Positions 5,338 through 13,024 of a stretch of 19,216 nt of DNA are shown one piece after another. Position 1 is the first letter of the stretch. Each line of letters opens with the position of its first letter. The stretch covers positions 1-19,216 of the forward strand of contig JAZGDL010000129.1 of assembly GCA_036477795.1 (NCBI GenBank). The letters are read 5' to 3'. A program made the translations under genes and the position numbers. Below the pieces are notes generated by a model. The model worked only from the letters and a program-made list of their open reading frames with translations, was not told the DNA's origin and did no database searches. This stretch comes from JAZGDL01 sp036477795. GTDB lineage: Bacteria; Planctomycetota; Phycisphaerae; UBA1845.

Positions 5338-7304
5338 GGTAGGGCTCCGACCGTAGGCTTGTTGAGATGCGTCAGGATGGGGTCCGGTGGTTTGTGGGAA
5401 GGGGCGGTGGGCGTCCATGGTGTCAGGAATCTCCGCGCCCAGGTTTCGAGCATTAGCAAGGCCCACAGCCGCGGTCCGATGCCGCGCCGCCCCTGCTGAA
5501 GTTGTCTCCAGGTGTCCTTGACGGCGGCGGGATCGAGCCATTGGGATATGCGAGTGTCGCGTGACAAGAGCATGTCACGGGCCAGGGTCTTCAGCGGCCC
5601 TTTGAACCAGTCGTCGAGCGGCACTTCGAAGCCGCGCTTGGGGCGCAGGGCGATGTCGCGCGCGACACCGCAAAACTTTGATTGGCGGCCGAACTGCGAT
5701 TGGATGATCCGTCGAAGGGCGAACTTTCCCCGGCCATGGCGGATTTTCATGCGCTTGGGCAAAGTGGCAGCCAGCTCGACCCAGGGAAGGTCCAGCAGCG
5801 GCACGCGGACTTCGAGGCTGGAGGCCATGGCGGCACGATCCACCTTGCAAAGGACGCCGTCGGCCAGCCAGCTCTTGAAATCAACATATTGGCTTCGTGC
5901 CAACGGGTCGGTGCTCTTGCAGCGGGCGAAATGTGACGCCAGGACGTCGAAGGGGTCGTGGTCCTGCAACTGTCTGGCGACGTCGCCGGAGAGCAGGGTT
6001 CGTGTCTGGACCGGATCGAACCATGCCACGCTGAGGTAGTGTGCGCGGTCCGGTGGGGCGGCGAGGTTGCGTGCGGCGGAGGCGGCGCGGCCACCGACGG
6101 CTGCGGCGCATGTGTCGATGACTGTGCGGGCCACCGGATTGGAGGCTACGTACCTCAGAGCTCTTTCCTGGTGATGGCGACGGTAGCGGGTGTAGCCGGC
6201 CAGGATTTCGTCTCCACCGTCTCCGGACAGGACCGTTTTTACATGGCGGCTGGCCAGGCGACTGATGTAGAAAGTGGGGACGGCTGACGGGTCGGCGAAG
6301 GGCTCATCAAAGCAGGCGGCGAGTTTTACGACGATTTCGCAGGGGTCCGGACGGATGATTTGTTCGTGATGATCGGTTCGCAGCCGTTGTGCGAATGATC
6401 GGGCGGGGCGGCGCTCGTCGAATCGGGGGTCGTCGAATCCGGCGGTGAAGGTGGACACCGGCGGTGATGAGGCCCGGGCCATAGCGGCGACGACGATGCT
6501 CGAATCGAGCCCGCCGCTCAGGAAAGCGCCGACCGGGACATCCGAGAGCAGTTGAGCACGCACGGCATTCAGAAGACCGTCTTCCAGCCGTGACAACCAC
6601 TCCGCGTCGGTCGGGCGATCGTCGGCCTGGAAGTCGACGTCCCAGTAGTTTTCAATGGAATGGGCGCCGGCACGGGCCAGCAATCGTTGTCCGGGGCCCA
6701 GTTTGGAAACGCCCTCCAGAATGGTACGCGGTGAGGGGACGTAATGGTACGTGAGGTAATTGTGCAGGCTTTGCAGATCGACCGTTCGCTGTAGCTGTTG
6801 GAAACGGAGTAGGGCGTTCAGTTGCGAGGCGAAGATGATGGTGCCGCCGATGCGGGCATGATAGAGCGGCTTGACACCCACGGGGTCGCGGGCCAGCAGC
6901 AGGCGCCGGCGAGGGGCGTCCCAGATGGCGATGGCGAACATGCCGCGGAGCCTTTCGACACAGGCGGGGCCGACCTCTTCGTAAAGATGCACGATGGGCT
7001 CGGTGTCGGAACGTGTGCGGAAGCGGTGGCCTCGAGCTTCAAGCTCGCGACGGAGTTCCTGGTGGTTATAGATCTCTCCGTTGGCTACGATGTGCACGGT
7101 GCCGTCTTCGTTGGCGATGGGCTGTTTGCCGCCATGGGGGTCGATGATGGCCAGGCGGGTGTGGCCTAGGGCGGCGTTTTCGTCGGACCAGGTGCCCCGT
7201 CCGTCGGGACCTCGGTGGCTGAGGTCGTCGAGCATGGCGGCGACGGTCAGCCGTTGTTCATCGGTGATGCCCCGTTCAGAGACGACGCCCGCAATCCCGC
7301 ACAT
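5334..7304 (-). CDS. asnB: Asparagine-synthase-type amidotransferase, exosortase/EPS-associated type
   Basis: A 656-aa class II glutamine amidotransferase that would move ammonia from glutamine to a carboxylate on an activated substrate. Met-Cys2 begins MCGIAGVVSERG, with Cys2 as the expected nucleophile. The synthetase domain has the PP-loop SGGLDSS at 253-259 and GDGGDE at 351-356. Homologues in exosortase-type exopolysaccharide loci are thought to amidate the glycan rather than make asparagine; that role is inferred here. GGAG lies 8 bp before the ATG, which sits inside the end of the preceding GT4 gene (29-bp overlap). The stop overlaps the next start. Around residues 537-552 about ten extra residues (KFCGVARDI) precede the conserved RPKRGFEVPL and coincide with palindrome J2. 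Confidence 0.9.
   Translation of the reverse strand: MCGIAGVVSERGITDEQRLTVAAMLDDLSHRGPDGRGTWSDENAALGHTRLAIIDPHGGKQPIANEDGTVHIVANGEIYNHQELRRELEARGHRFRTRSDTEPIVHLYEEVGPACVERLRGMFAIAIWDAPRRRLLLARDPVGVKPLYHARIGGTIIFASQLNALLRFQQLQRTVDLQSLHNYLTYHYVPSPRTILEGVSKLGPGQRLLARAGAHSIENYWDVDFQADDRPTDAEWLSRLEDGLLNAVRAQLLSDVPVGAFLSGGLDSSIVVAAMARASSPPVSTFTAGFDDPRFDERRPARSFAQRLRTDHHEQIIRPDPCEIVVKLAACFDEPFADPSAVPTFYISRLASRHVKTVLSGDGGDEILAGYTRYRRHHQERALRYVASNPVARTVIDTCAAAVGGRAASAARNLAAPPDRAHYLSVAWFDPVQTRTLLSGDVARQLQDHDPFDVLASHFARCKSTDPLARSQYVDFKSWLADGVLCKVDRAAMASSLEVRVPLLDLPWVELAATLPKRMKIRHGRGKFALRRIIQSQFGRQSKFCGVARDIALRPKRGFEVPLDDWFKGPLKTLARDMLLSRDTRISQWLDPAAVKDTWRQLQQGRRGIGPRLWALLMLETWARRFLTPWTPTAPSHKPPDPILTHLNKPTVGALP
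5654..5675. repeat. Palindrome family J copy 2, inside asnB
   Basis: A perfect TGTCGCGCGCGACA palindrome with a flank (CCGCAAAAC) like that of the copy at 4470. It encodes FCGVARDI, extra residues just before the conserved RPKRGF motif. Confidence 0.6.
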
Positions 7305-8556
7305 CCGTCAACTCCTGGTCGTCTTCAGGGCCGGACCCCGCGCTGGGGCTTGGGGCTCGGATAAGCTCATCATCGTTCGCTGGCCCTTGGTTGATCAGCG
7401 TCTGGTAATACCGCGTGTAGCGCTCAGTGGCTGTGGCGATGTCGAAGCGCTGCACCGCCCGGCGCCGGGCGTTGTCGGAGAATCGCTTACGCACATCCTG
7501 CGAAGTGAGCAGGTCGGTCACAGCTTGGGCGAGTGCTTCAGGATCGGCTGCGGGTACGATCAGGCCGCTGCGTTGGTGCTCGATCAGCAAGGCGTTGTCG
7601 CCCACGTCGGTGGCGACGGCTGCCACCCCGCAGGCCATCGCTTCCAGCAGGGCGTTGCTCATCTGCTCGTAACGGCTGGTGAGCAGGAACAGATCGGCGG
7701 CACGGAGGACGTCGGCTACGTCACCCCGCCGGCCCAGGAAGGATGCCCGGACGTTGTCGGGCAACGCCTGGGCGCCGGACCGCAAGGTGTCCAACAACGG
7801 ACCGTCGCCGACGATGAGCAGTTCGGTCGGCCCAATGTCCTTTGCGGATCGCTTGACGGCCTCGATGGCTGTCTGGTGGTCTTTGACCGGGACAAGTGAC
7901 CCTACCATAACGATGACGCAGCGCCCGTCGGGGATGCCCAGGCTGATTCGAATCGCATCGCGGGTCGGCCCGTCGGCCGGTGCGAATCGCGTTGTATCCA
8001 CGCCGTTGGGCAGAATACTTATGTGTTGTCGCGGGACACCCAACTCATCACGCAATTGGCGTGCACCGGATTGGGAAACGGTGGTGAAGTGTTTGGACGC
8101 ACTTCGAATCCAGCGGGCCAGCCTTTTTCGGCGGACGGAGAAGCCGCCGGCGGTTTCCAGCCCGTGAAACCCGAGCACCGGCATGGGGCGCGGAGCGGGC
8201 GACAGCCGGCAGGCCAAGAGGCAGTCGGCCCAGGTGTTGAAGTTTCTGGCGTGAACGATGTTCGGTCGAAGGCGAGCTATCAGCTTTGACAGCTTCAGGG
8301 CCGCCAGGCGATTGCGCCCTTTGATGCGCAGTGAGTCGATGGTGACCGACCGATGGAGTTGGTCCGCCAAGGGACCGGGCTCGCGCATGGTGCACACGAT
8401 GTTTCTTATTGCGGCGCGCGGGTCTTGCGCGGCGGTGTTGAGTATCGTTACCAGGGCCCTTTCCATCCCACCCACGCTAAGCGAGTGGACCAGGTGCAAG
8501 ACCACCGGCGACGAGTTCGTTGTCCTCGCTGAAGGCTCGAAGATCAGCCCAACCAC
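7276..8556 (-). CDS. GT4 glycosyltransferase, exosortase/PEP-CTERM-associated type
   Basis: A 426-aa GT-B glycosyltransferase transferring a sugar from a nucleotide donor. The N-terminus HLVHSLSVGGMERALVTILN resembles the Stp-type enzymes of exosortase-linked loci. FHGLETAGGF, ISILPNGVDTTRFAP, MVGSLVPVKDH and RYEQMSNALLEAMACGVAAV follow in normal GT4 order, the last holding the donor-binding glutamates. The start is uncertain: GTG at 8556 follows AGGAAG and overlaps the ligase gene by 80 bp, while GTG at 8505 would give a more typical N-terminus but still overlaps. The tail RAPSPSAGSGPEDD contains repeat G2. The end overlaps asnB by 29 bp, suggesting coupled translation. Confidence 0.88.
   Translation of the reverse strand: MVGLIFEPSARTTNSSPVVLHLVHSLSVGGMERALVTILNTAAQDPRAAIRNIVCTMREPGPLADQLHRSVTIDSLRIKGRNRLAALKLSKLIARLRPNIVHARNFNTWADCLLACRLSPAPRPMPVLGFHGLETAGGFSVRRKRLARWIRSASKHFTTVSQSGARQLRDELGVPRQHISILPNGVDTTRFAPADGPTRDAIRISLGIPDGRCVIVMVGSLVPVKDHQTAIEAVKRSAKDIGPTELLIVGDGPLLDTLRSGAQALPDNVRASFLGRRGDVADVLRAADLFLLTSRYEQMSNALLEAMACGVAAVATDVGDNALLIEHQRSGLIVPAADPEALAQAVTDLLTSQDVRKRFSDNARRRAVQRFDIATATERYTRYYQTLINQGPANDDELIRAPSPSAGSGPEDDQELTDVRDCGRRL
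7336..7358. repeat. Short repeat family G copy 2
   Basis: CCCCGCGCT-GGG-GCTTGGGGCTC matches 2008-2030 at 21 of 23 bases. It is read as RAPSPSAG near the C-terminus of the GT4. Confidence 0.75.
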
Positions 8557-9853
8557 CTTCCTGTAAAGGTACCGTTTGTGCGGCTGCTTCGCGCAGCACG
8601 ACGCGTTGCAGGCATCCGGGCAGGGCCAGCGTCCACCAGAATCCCTCGGTGTACAGTCGCTCGGTGAACATCTGCGTACCGAGCGAGGTGATAATCGACA
8701 GCAGCAGCCCGTAGGACATGTAGCGCACCCAGGCGGGATCGGAAGTCAGGTGGGCCCGCCGATTGCAATACCGTGTCTGATAGATGGAGGCCAGGACAAG
8801 CACGACAAAGAGCACGGTGCCTTGAACACCGAGCTCGGCGGCGCACAGGACGAAGGTGTTGTGGGCGGCATGGCGTCCGAACTCGTTATCGACATGTTTC
8901 ACATAGAGCGGGAAGTTTCCGATCCCCACACCGCTGGGATGTTCCGCTATCGCCCGCCCGGCGATTCGCCAGATGATGATGCGCCCCCGGGCGGCCCTGT
9001 CGTTTTGCAGCAGATGGCGGTCCCGCAGGGTATTCATTCGTTCCCAAAAAAGGTTGTCGGTCAGAGCGAAGGCGGCTGCCGCAGCGACCAGCATGGCGGC
9101 GTACGTTCGAATACGTCGTCGCTTGGGTGCAAAGAGGAGGGCGGCGATGGTACCGGACAAGATTCCGAAGAAGGCTGAGCGAGTCCGGCATAGTACGACG
9201 GTGTTGACGGCCAACGCTCCGGAGAGGAACGGGACGATACGCAGGAACCATGATGGGGTGGTCAAAGCCACGACTGCGATCAGCGGGAGCATGGCGGACA
9301 TGTGGGCCGCGAGCCCGGATGAATGTCTGAAGTCCGGTCCGCCGACGACCTCCAAGCGCCCACGTGAAAACGCCCCGCGCGGGGCGGTCCAGGCGTCGTA
9401 GCCGATGTACAAGCTGCCCAACACGAGGACCCACATGACGATGATGAAATTATCCTTGGTGGTGGTCACGCGGGTGAGGCAGAAGACGAAGATCATCATC
9501 TTGACGAACTTGTCGGTGAGGCCGGTGTTCTCAGGGCTGGGGCCCATGCCGGTGAACTCGCCGGCAAGAACCACCAGCACCATTCCCAAAGCACACAGGT
9601 CCCACAGGGAGAGGGCGGGCCATACTTTCGGCATTCGGGGAAGATTGACGAGAATGCCGAGCAACAGGCAGACGGCGGCGATCATCGAATAGCGTATGCC
9701 CAGCGGTTGCAGGGAGTTGTGCCACCAGGCGTGCTGCGGGTAAACCTGGTAGATCATCATGTAGTTGGCGACTCCGAGGATGGGGACGAAGAGTGAGCCC
9801 GCCGACATGCCCACGAAGGAGAGGAGAAACGCGATCGATTTCAGCGGCAGCAT
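8477..9853 (-). CDS. O-antigen polymerase/ligase (Wzy/WaaL-type), exosortase-associated type
   Basis: A 458-aa inner-membrane protein with about ten hydrophobic segments. GRIIIWRIAGRAIAEHPSGV, then GIGNFPLYVKHV and HAAHNTFVLCAAELGVQG, form the large periplasmic loop and following helix typical of O-antigen ligases and polymerases, with the conserved His in HNTF. The N-terminal layout and VGGPDFRHSSGLAAHMSAML resemble putative O-glycosylation ligases of exosortase loci. It would polymerise lipid-linked repeat units or transfer the glycan. ATG at 9853 follows GAGG. The 3' end overlaps the next GT4 gene. Heptad repeat B begins 17 bp upstream of the start. Ligase and polymerase cannot be separated from sequence alone. 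Confidence 0.85.
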   Translation of the reverse strand: MLPLKSIAFLLSFVGMSAGSLFVPILGVANYMMIYQVYPQHAWWHNSLQPLGIRYSMIAAVCLLLGILVNLPRMPKVWPALSLWDLCALGMVLVVLAGEFTGMGPSPENTGLTDKFVKMMIFVFCLTRVTTTKDNFIIVMWVLVLGSLYIGYDAWTAPRGAFSRGRLEVVGGPDFRHSSGLAAHMSAMLPLIAVVALTTPSWFLRIVPFLSGALAVNTVVLCRTRSAFFGILSGTIAALLFAPKRRRIRTYAAMLVAAAAAFALTDNLFWERMNTLRDRHLLQNDRAARGRIIIWRIAGRAIAEHPSGVGIGNFPLYVKHVDNEFGRHAAHNTFVLCAAELGVQGTVLFVVLVLASIYQTRYCNRRAHLTSDPAWVRYMSYGLLLSIITSLGTQMFTERLYTEGFWWTLALPGCLQRVVLREAAAQTVPLQEGGWADLRAFSEDNELVAGGLAPGPLA

Positions 9854-9869
9854 CGGTCCTCGGGGGAAC

Positions 9870-9974
9870 GTTGGAAGGTTAAAGGTTGGAAGGTTGAAGG
9901 TTGCAAACTTCAGCGTTGAACCTTCAACCTTGAACCTTCAACCTTGAACCTTCAACTTTCAACCTTCAACCTTT
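9870..9974. repeat. Heptad inverted repeat, family B
   Basis: Tandem GGTTGAA / GGTTGGA heptads are followed by their complements (TTCAACC, TTGAACC), giving a roughly 100-bp structure able to fold as a long hairpin. It fills the gap before the ligase gene and supplies the final residues FEKVEG and the TGA stop of the upstream glycosyltransferase. Confidence 0.85.
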
Positions 9975-11479
9975 TCGAATCGGTGGGTTTCCGGGGTCGG
10001 TCCCTCTCGGAGGCGGACCATCAGCCGGTTCATCCACGTTTCACTTCGCAGTTGTGCGGCAAGCCGAGCGGCCGCACGGGACATCTCCCGGCGCCGATTG
10101 CGGTCGCGCAGTTGCTCGATGGCCGCTCGGATGTCGGAGACTCCGGTCCCACGCACCACCACCCCGCATGCGGTGCGCGACACCAGACGATCGACGAAGC
10201 AGCCTTGGGGGACGATGGCGAGAACCGGCTTCGCGGCGGTGAGGTAGTCGATCAGCTTGGATGGGAAGCACCCATGCACTTCATCGGGGCAGGGTGTCTT
10301 GGAGCCGAGCAGGACCACGAAGACATCGGCGCGGGCGAGTTCCTTCATGGCGTCCTGGTGCGGCAGCCAGCGGGCGCCAACACTTTCCAGGCGACCGCGG
10401 CAGGCCGCCGGATCGGTGAGAAATGTCACGCGCACACTGTCGAGTGATTCCGTGGCGGCTATGAAGGCTTGGGCGGCATCGGCGTGCGGCTCGTAAATCG
10501 CTCCCGCGTACATGATGTGCAACACGTCTTGTTTGCTGGAGCGATCAGCCGGCGCGCCGGATCGATCGGTGGTTGGGTGGCCCGCCTCCTTTGACGGGTG
10601 GCCCACCTCCTTTGACGGGTGGCCCGCCTCCTTTGACGGGTGGCCCACCTCCTTTGGAGGTGGGGGAGGCGATGATCGTCGGCGGGCTGCATCACCAGGG
10701 CGGTATGAGCGTATATCATCGTGTCCCCCATGTCCAAAGGACATGGGGCACCCGCTGTCAGTTGGGCGCGGTCCGGCGGGTGTGGTGTGGGGGAGGATCC
10801 AGCAGCGCGTGATGCCGCGCCGGCGATAGTGGTCGGCGAACTCCTGCGTTGGGACGACCACCATCCAGGCACGTTTCAGACAGAAGCGGTCGATGAGTTT
10901 CCACCAGGCTCGGCGCAGAGGGTTCTTGAATGTAACGGCTTCCGCCAACAGGTCGTGCATGTACAGCACCAGGGGCAGGCGGAGTCGGCGGGCGGTAAGC
11001 CAACCGGCGAGCAAGCTGAGGCGGTGGGGGTAGACGGCCAACACGCGCCGGGCGTTGAAGTCCCGGCCGACGGCGCAGGCAACACGAATCATGCGGCTGA
11101 CGGTTCGCAGAACGGTCAGGAAGTCTCTCGGTCTTGGCTGGGCTTGATCATCGATGGGCCAGGGGACAAACGTAGGCGGCACGCGGGTTTCGAAATCGTC
11201 ACCGGCTTCGCGCCGATCGACGACGCGCTGCTTGGGGAACGAGCGGGTGACGACGCGGAAGACGCCGGGCGGTGCTGAACTGAAAAGGGCTCCGAGCACG
11301 CCGGCGGAGGCGCGGTTGGTCGGCGGCCAGTGCCAGGAGACGATGAGAGTACGAGTGAATGGCGAATGGCGAATGGCGAATAGCGAAAGGGTGTTGGAGT
11401 GAATGGCGAATGGCGAATGGCGAATGGCGAAAGGGTGTTCGTACTCGGCATTCGCCATTCTGCATTCGCTATTCGCCAT
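9959..11479 (-). CDS. GT4-like glycosyltransferase with repeat-derived N-terminus and linker
   Basis: A 506-aa GT-B type protein. Residues 1-43 come entirely from heptad repeat A2; the native-looking sequence begins TLIVSWHWPPTNRASAG, typical of a GT4 N-terminus. ARRLRLPLVLYMHDLLAEA and WMVVVPTQEFADHYRRRGI follow, then ILPHTTP ends domain one. VLHIMYAGAIYEPHADAAQA starts domain two, which has HGCFPSKLIDYLTAAKPVLA (donor site). Between the domains about 90 residues are low-complexity and repeat-encoded, including four KE(V/A)GHP(S/T) units. ATG at 11479 has GAAGG four bases upstream, inside the repeat; no other start lies before the conserved part except a second ATG within the repeat. The last residues come from repeat B. 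The acceptor and donor sugars are unknown. Confidence 0.8.
   Translation of the reverse strand: MANSECRMANAEYEHPFAIRHSPFAIHSNTLSLFAIRHSPFTRTLIVSWHWPPTNRASAGVLGALFSSAPPGVFRVVTRSFPKQRVVDRREAGDDFETRVPPTFVPWPIDDQAQPRPRDFLTVLRTVSRMIRVACAVGRDFNARRVLAVYPHRLSLLAGWLTARRLRLPLVLYMHDLLAEAVTFKNPLRRAWWKLIDRFCLKRAWMVVVPTQEFADHYRRRGITRCWILPHTTPAGPRPTDSGCPMSFGHGGHDDIRSYRPGDAARRRSSPPPPPKEVGHPSKEAGHPSKEVGHPSKEAGHPTTDRSGAPADRSSKQDVLHIMYAGAIYEPHADAAQAFIAATESLDSVRVTFLTDPAACRGRLESVGARWLPHQDAMKELARADVFVVLLGSKTPCPDEVHGCFPSKLIDYLTAAKPVLAIVPQGCFVDRLVSRTACGVVVRGTGVSDIRAAIEQLRDRNRRREMSRAAARLAAQLRSETWMNRLMVRLREGPTPETHRFEKVEG
10575..10663. repeat. 21-bp tandem repeat (family H) with terminal hairpin, inside coding sequence
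   Basis: Four near-identical 21-bp units begin at 10575, 10596, 10617 and 10638, alternating CCCGCC and CCCACC. The last unit closes a CCCACCTCC-TTT-GGAGGTGGG hairpin at 10643-10663. On the minus strand they encode the KEVGHPS / KEAGHPS heptapeptide array. Confidence 0.9.
10721..10752. repeat. Palindrome family I, inside coding sequence
   Basis: CCCATGTCC-AAA-GGACATGGG stem extended by GTGTC and GCAC, with one bulged base. It is read in frame as PMSFGHGGHD in the linker of the glycosyltransferase. Confidence 0.75.
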
Positions 11480-11498
11480 TCGACCTTCGCCATTCGAC
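11353..11498 (-). repeat. Heptad palindromic repeat, family A copy 2 (longest)
   Basis: The right arm carries the same conserved core as copies A1 and A3. The left arm is duplicated, giving two runs of AATGGCG units separated by GTGTTGGAGTG. The minus-strand reading is MANSECRMANAEYEHPFAIR and continues with further FAIRHSPF units. Confidence 0.9.
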
Positions 11499-11520
11499 CC
11501 ACGGATTCGAATCCGTGGGC
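11499..11520. repeat. Palindrome family C copy, perfect
   Basis: CCCACGGATT-CG-AATCCGTGGG (11499-11520) is a perfect 22-bp palindrome directly adjoining repeat A2, in the 108-bp gap between two genes. Confidence 0.85.
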
Positions 11521-11587
11521 TTCACGCCCGCTGTTTATCGGCGGATGATGGAGGGGGATGGACGCAATTCAGTGATTGTTGGTGCGG

Positions 11588-13024
11588 TTACCAGCGGACC
11601 AGATAGAGCGTTCCGCGGCGGCGGTTGCCGGCGGCGGAGGCGATGATGTCAGCATGTGCGGGGTCCCAGGTGAGATAGAGAGCGCCGGGCGGCACGGCGT
11701 CACGGCGGCACTGCGGCCTATCAATGAGGCGGAAGTGATGGTCCGGCCCGCCGGTGACCGCAACCGTCGGATGACCGGTGTGGGCCATCACCGCCAAGTC
11801 GTTCACTTCGGTGTAGACCGTTTCGTCGGGATGTAAGCGTCTGACGGCGCCCTTGATTGCCACGAGCTGGTTGACCGGATCATTCTTCAGGTCGCTGATC
11901 TCCCATAGCAGGTTACGGCCGGGCATTATGGAAAAAAGAGACAGGAACATGGTCGGCCAGGCGACGTAGGAGGCCCATGGGGCGTGTTGAGCGTAGTGCC
12001 GCAGCATGAGGATGGAAACCAACAGCAAGGGCGGGATTATGGGCACCAGCAGGCGGGTGTCCTTGGCGCGGATCAGGTGCAGGGGCAGGAGTTGCAGGAG
12101 AATGACACCGACCAGAAGTGCCACCAGATCATACCGGTGGATTCGCCGGCGTTGTCGCCAGTTGGTCGCGAGCCAGAACAGGGCTGCCAGGCCGCCGACA
12201 AGCAGCGGCCAGCGGATTGCCGGCCACGCGCCCCAGTAGTACCACCAGTCGTTTTCCAGCGGTCTGACGGCGTTGGCGAATCCCTCCGTGTTGAGGGAGA
12301 AGTTAGCCAGGATCGGATGTAGGGGGTTGCCGTAGACCATCGCCGAGGCTGTCAAGAACGGGGCGGCGGTGAGCGCCGCACCGCCGAGTAGAAGTAGCGC
12401 AAGACGCCAGCGACGCATGACACAGTAGACCGCCAGCACCACGGGGAGAATGGTCAGCATCTGCCAGTGCAGGACGGCCATGAGCGTTGCGATTGCCCCG
12501 GTAAAGACGGGACGGTCGCTGATGAAGAGGTGTATCAAAAGCAACAGCAGGAAGACGGACACCAATTCGGTCAGAACCAGCATGTTAAGGAACCGGAGGT
12601 CGCCGGAGAACATCAGCAGGAGTGCCCCGCCGACGGCGACGGCGGGCGAAGCCAGGCGGCGGAGGACGACAAATAGCAGCACGGTGGCACCGATGTGGGC
12701 CAGTGCCGGAATGAAGCGGTAGAAGCCCCCCGCCAGCACGATCAGTATTGGAAAAAGTGGCGGCCGGTGGTGAACGTACGAGAGATTGGTGTTGCCCATG
12801 AGGCAAAGAGCATTAATGCGGTACGCAGCCTCGTCCCACCCGGCCACGGGATTGACCGATGCCAGGTAGAAAGAAACGGCAACCTCAATGACGGCCAGGA
12901 CGGCGATGATGAGCCAGTGGGCAGGCTGAATGGCGAATGGCAAATGGCGAATAGCGAAAGGGTATTCGTATTCGCCATTCGCCATTCTGCATTCGCTATT
13001 CGCCATTCGCCATTCGACCTTCAT
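11588..13024 (-). CDS. PMT/ArnT-like membrane glycosyltransferase (GT-C fold)
   Basis: A 478-aa polytopic membrane protein. VAGWDEAAYRINAL (Asp64-Glu65) is the acidic catalytic-type motif of the first extracytoplasmic loop in PMT/ArnT GT-C enzymes, followed by the usual SYVHHRPPLFPILIVLAGG. About ten hydrophobic segments follow. Such enzymes use polyprenyl-phosphate sugars on the outer face of the inner membrane. ATG at 13024 overlaps the methyltransferase stop as ATGA. Residues 2-33 (MKVEWRMANSECRMANGEYE and onward) come from heptad repeat A3, and the first hydrophobic helix starts right after it. The stop is TAA at 11588. Donor and acceptor cannot be named. Confidence 0.83.
   Translation of the reverse strand: MKVEWRMANSECRMANGEYEYPFAIRHLPFAIQPAHWLIIAVLAVIEVAVSFYLASVNPVAGWDEAAYRINALCLMGNTNLSYVHHRPPLFPILIVLAGGFYRFIPALAHIGATVLLFVVLRRLASPAVAVGGALLLMFSGDLRFLNMLVLTELVSVFLLLLLIHLFISDRPVFTGAIATLMAVLHWQMLTILPVVLAVYCVMRRWRLALLLLGGAALTAAPFLTASAMVYGNPLHPILANFSLNTEGFANAVRPLENDWWYYWGAWPAIRWPLLVGGLAALFWLATNWRQRRRIHRYDLVALLVGVILLQLLPLHLIRAKDTRLLVPIIPPLLLVSILMLRHYAQHAPWASYVAWPTMFLSLFSIMPGRNLLWEISDLKNDPVNQLVAIKGAVRRLHPDETVYTEVNDLAVMAHTGHPTVAVTGGPDHHFRLIDRPQCRRDAVPPGALYLTWDPAHADIIASAAGNRRRGTLYLVRW
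12927..13021 (-). repeat. Heptad palindromic repeat, family A copy 3
   Basis: The copy runs from the methyltransferase stop into the PMT-like gene, giving MANSECRMANGEYEYPFAIR on the minus strand in the same frame as copies A1 and A2. The left arm is shorter, with one degenerate unit (CAAATGGCG). Confidence 0.9.

Noticed and set aside
5338..5541. 68-residue N-terminal extension of the GT4 at 5337
   Set aside because: It is antisense-like sequence inside asnB. GTG at 5337 has GGAG upstream and a GTGA overlap, and the family homology starts there.
10575..10663. CRISPR array
   Set aside because: The units are 21 bp, directly adjacent, without spacers, and translated in frame. It is a tandem repeat.
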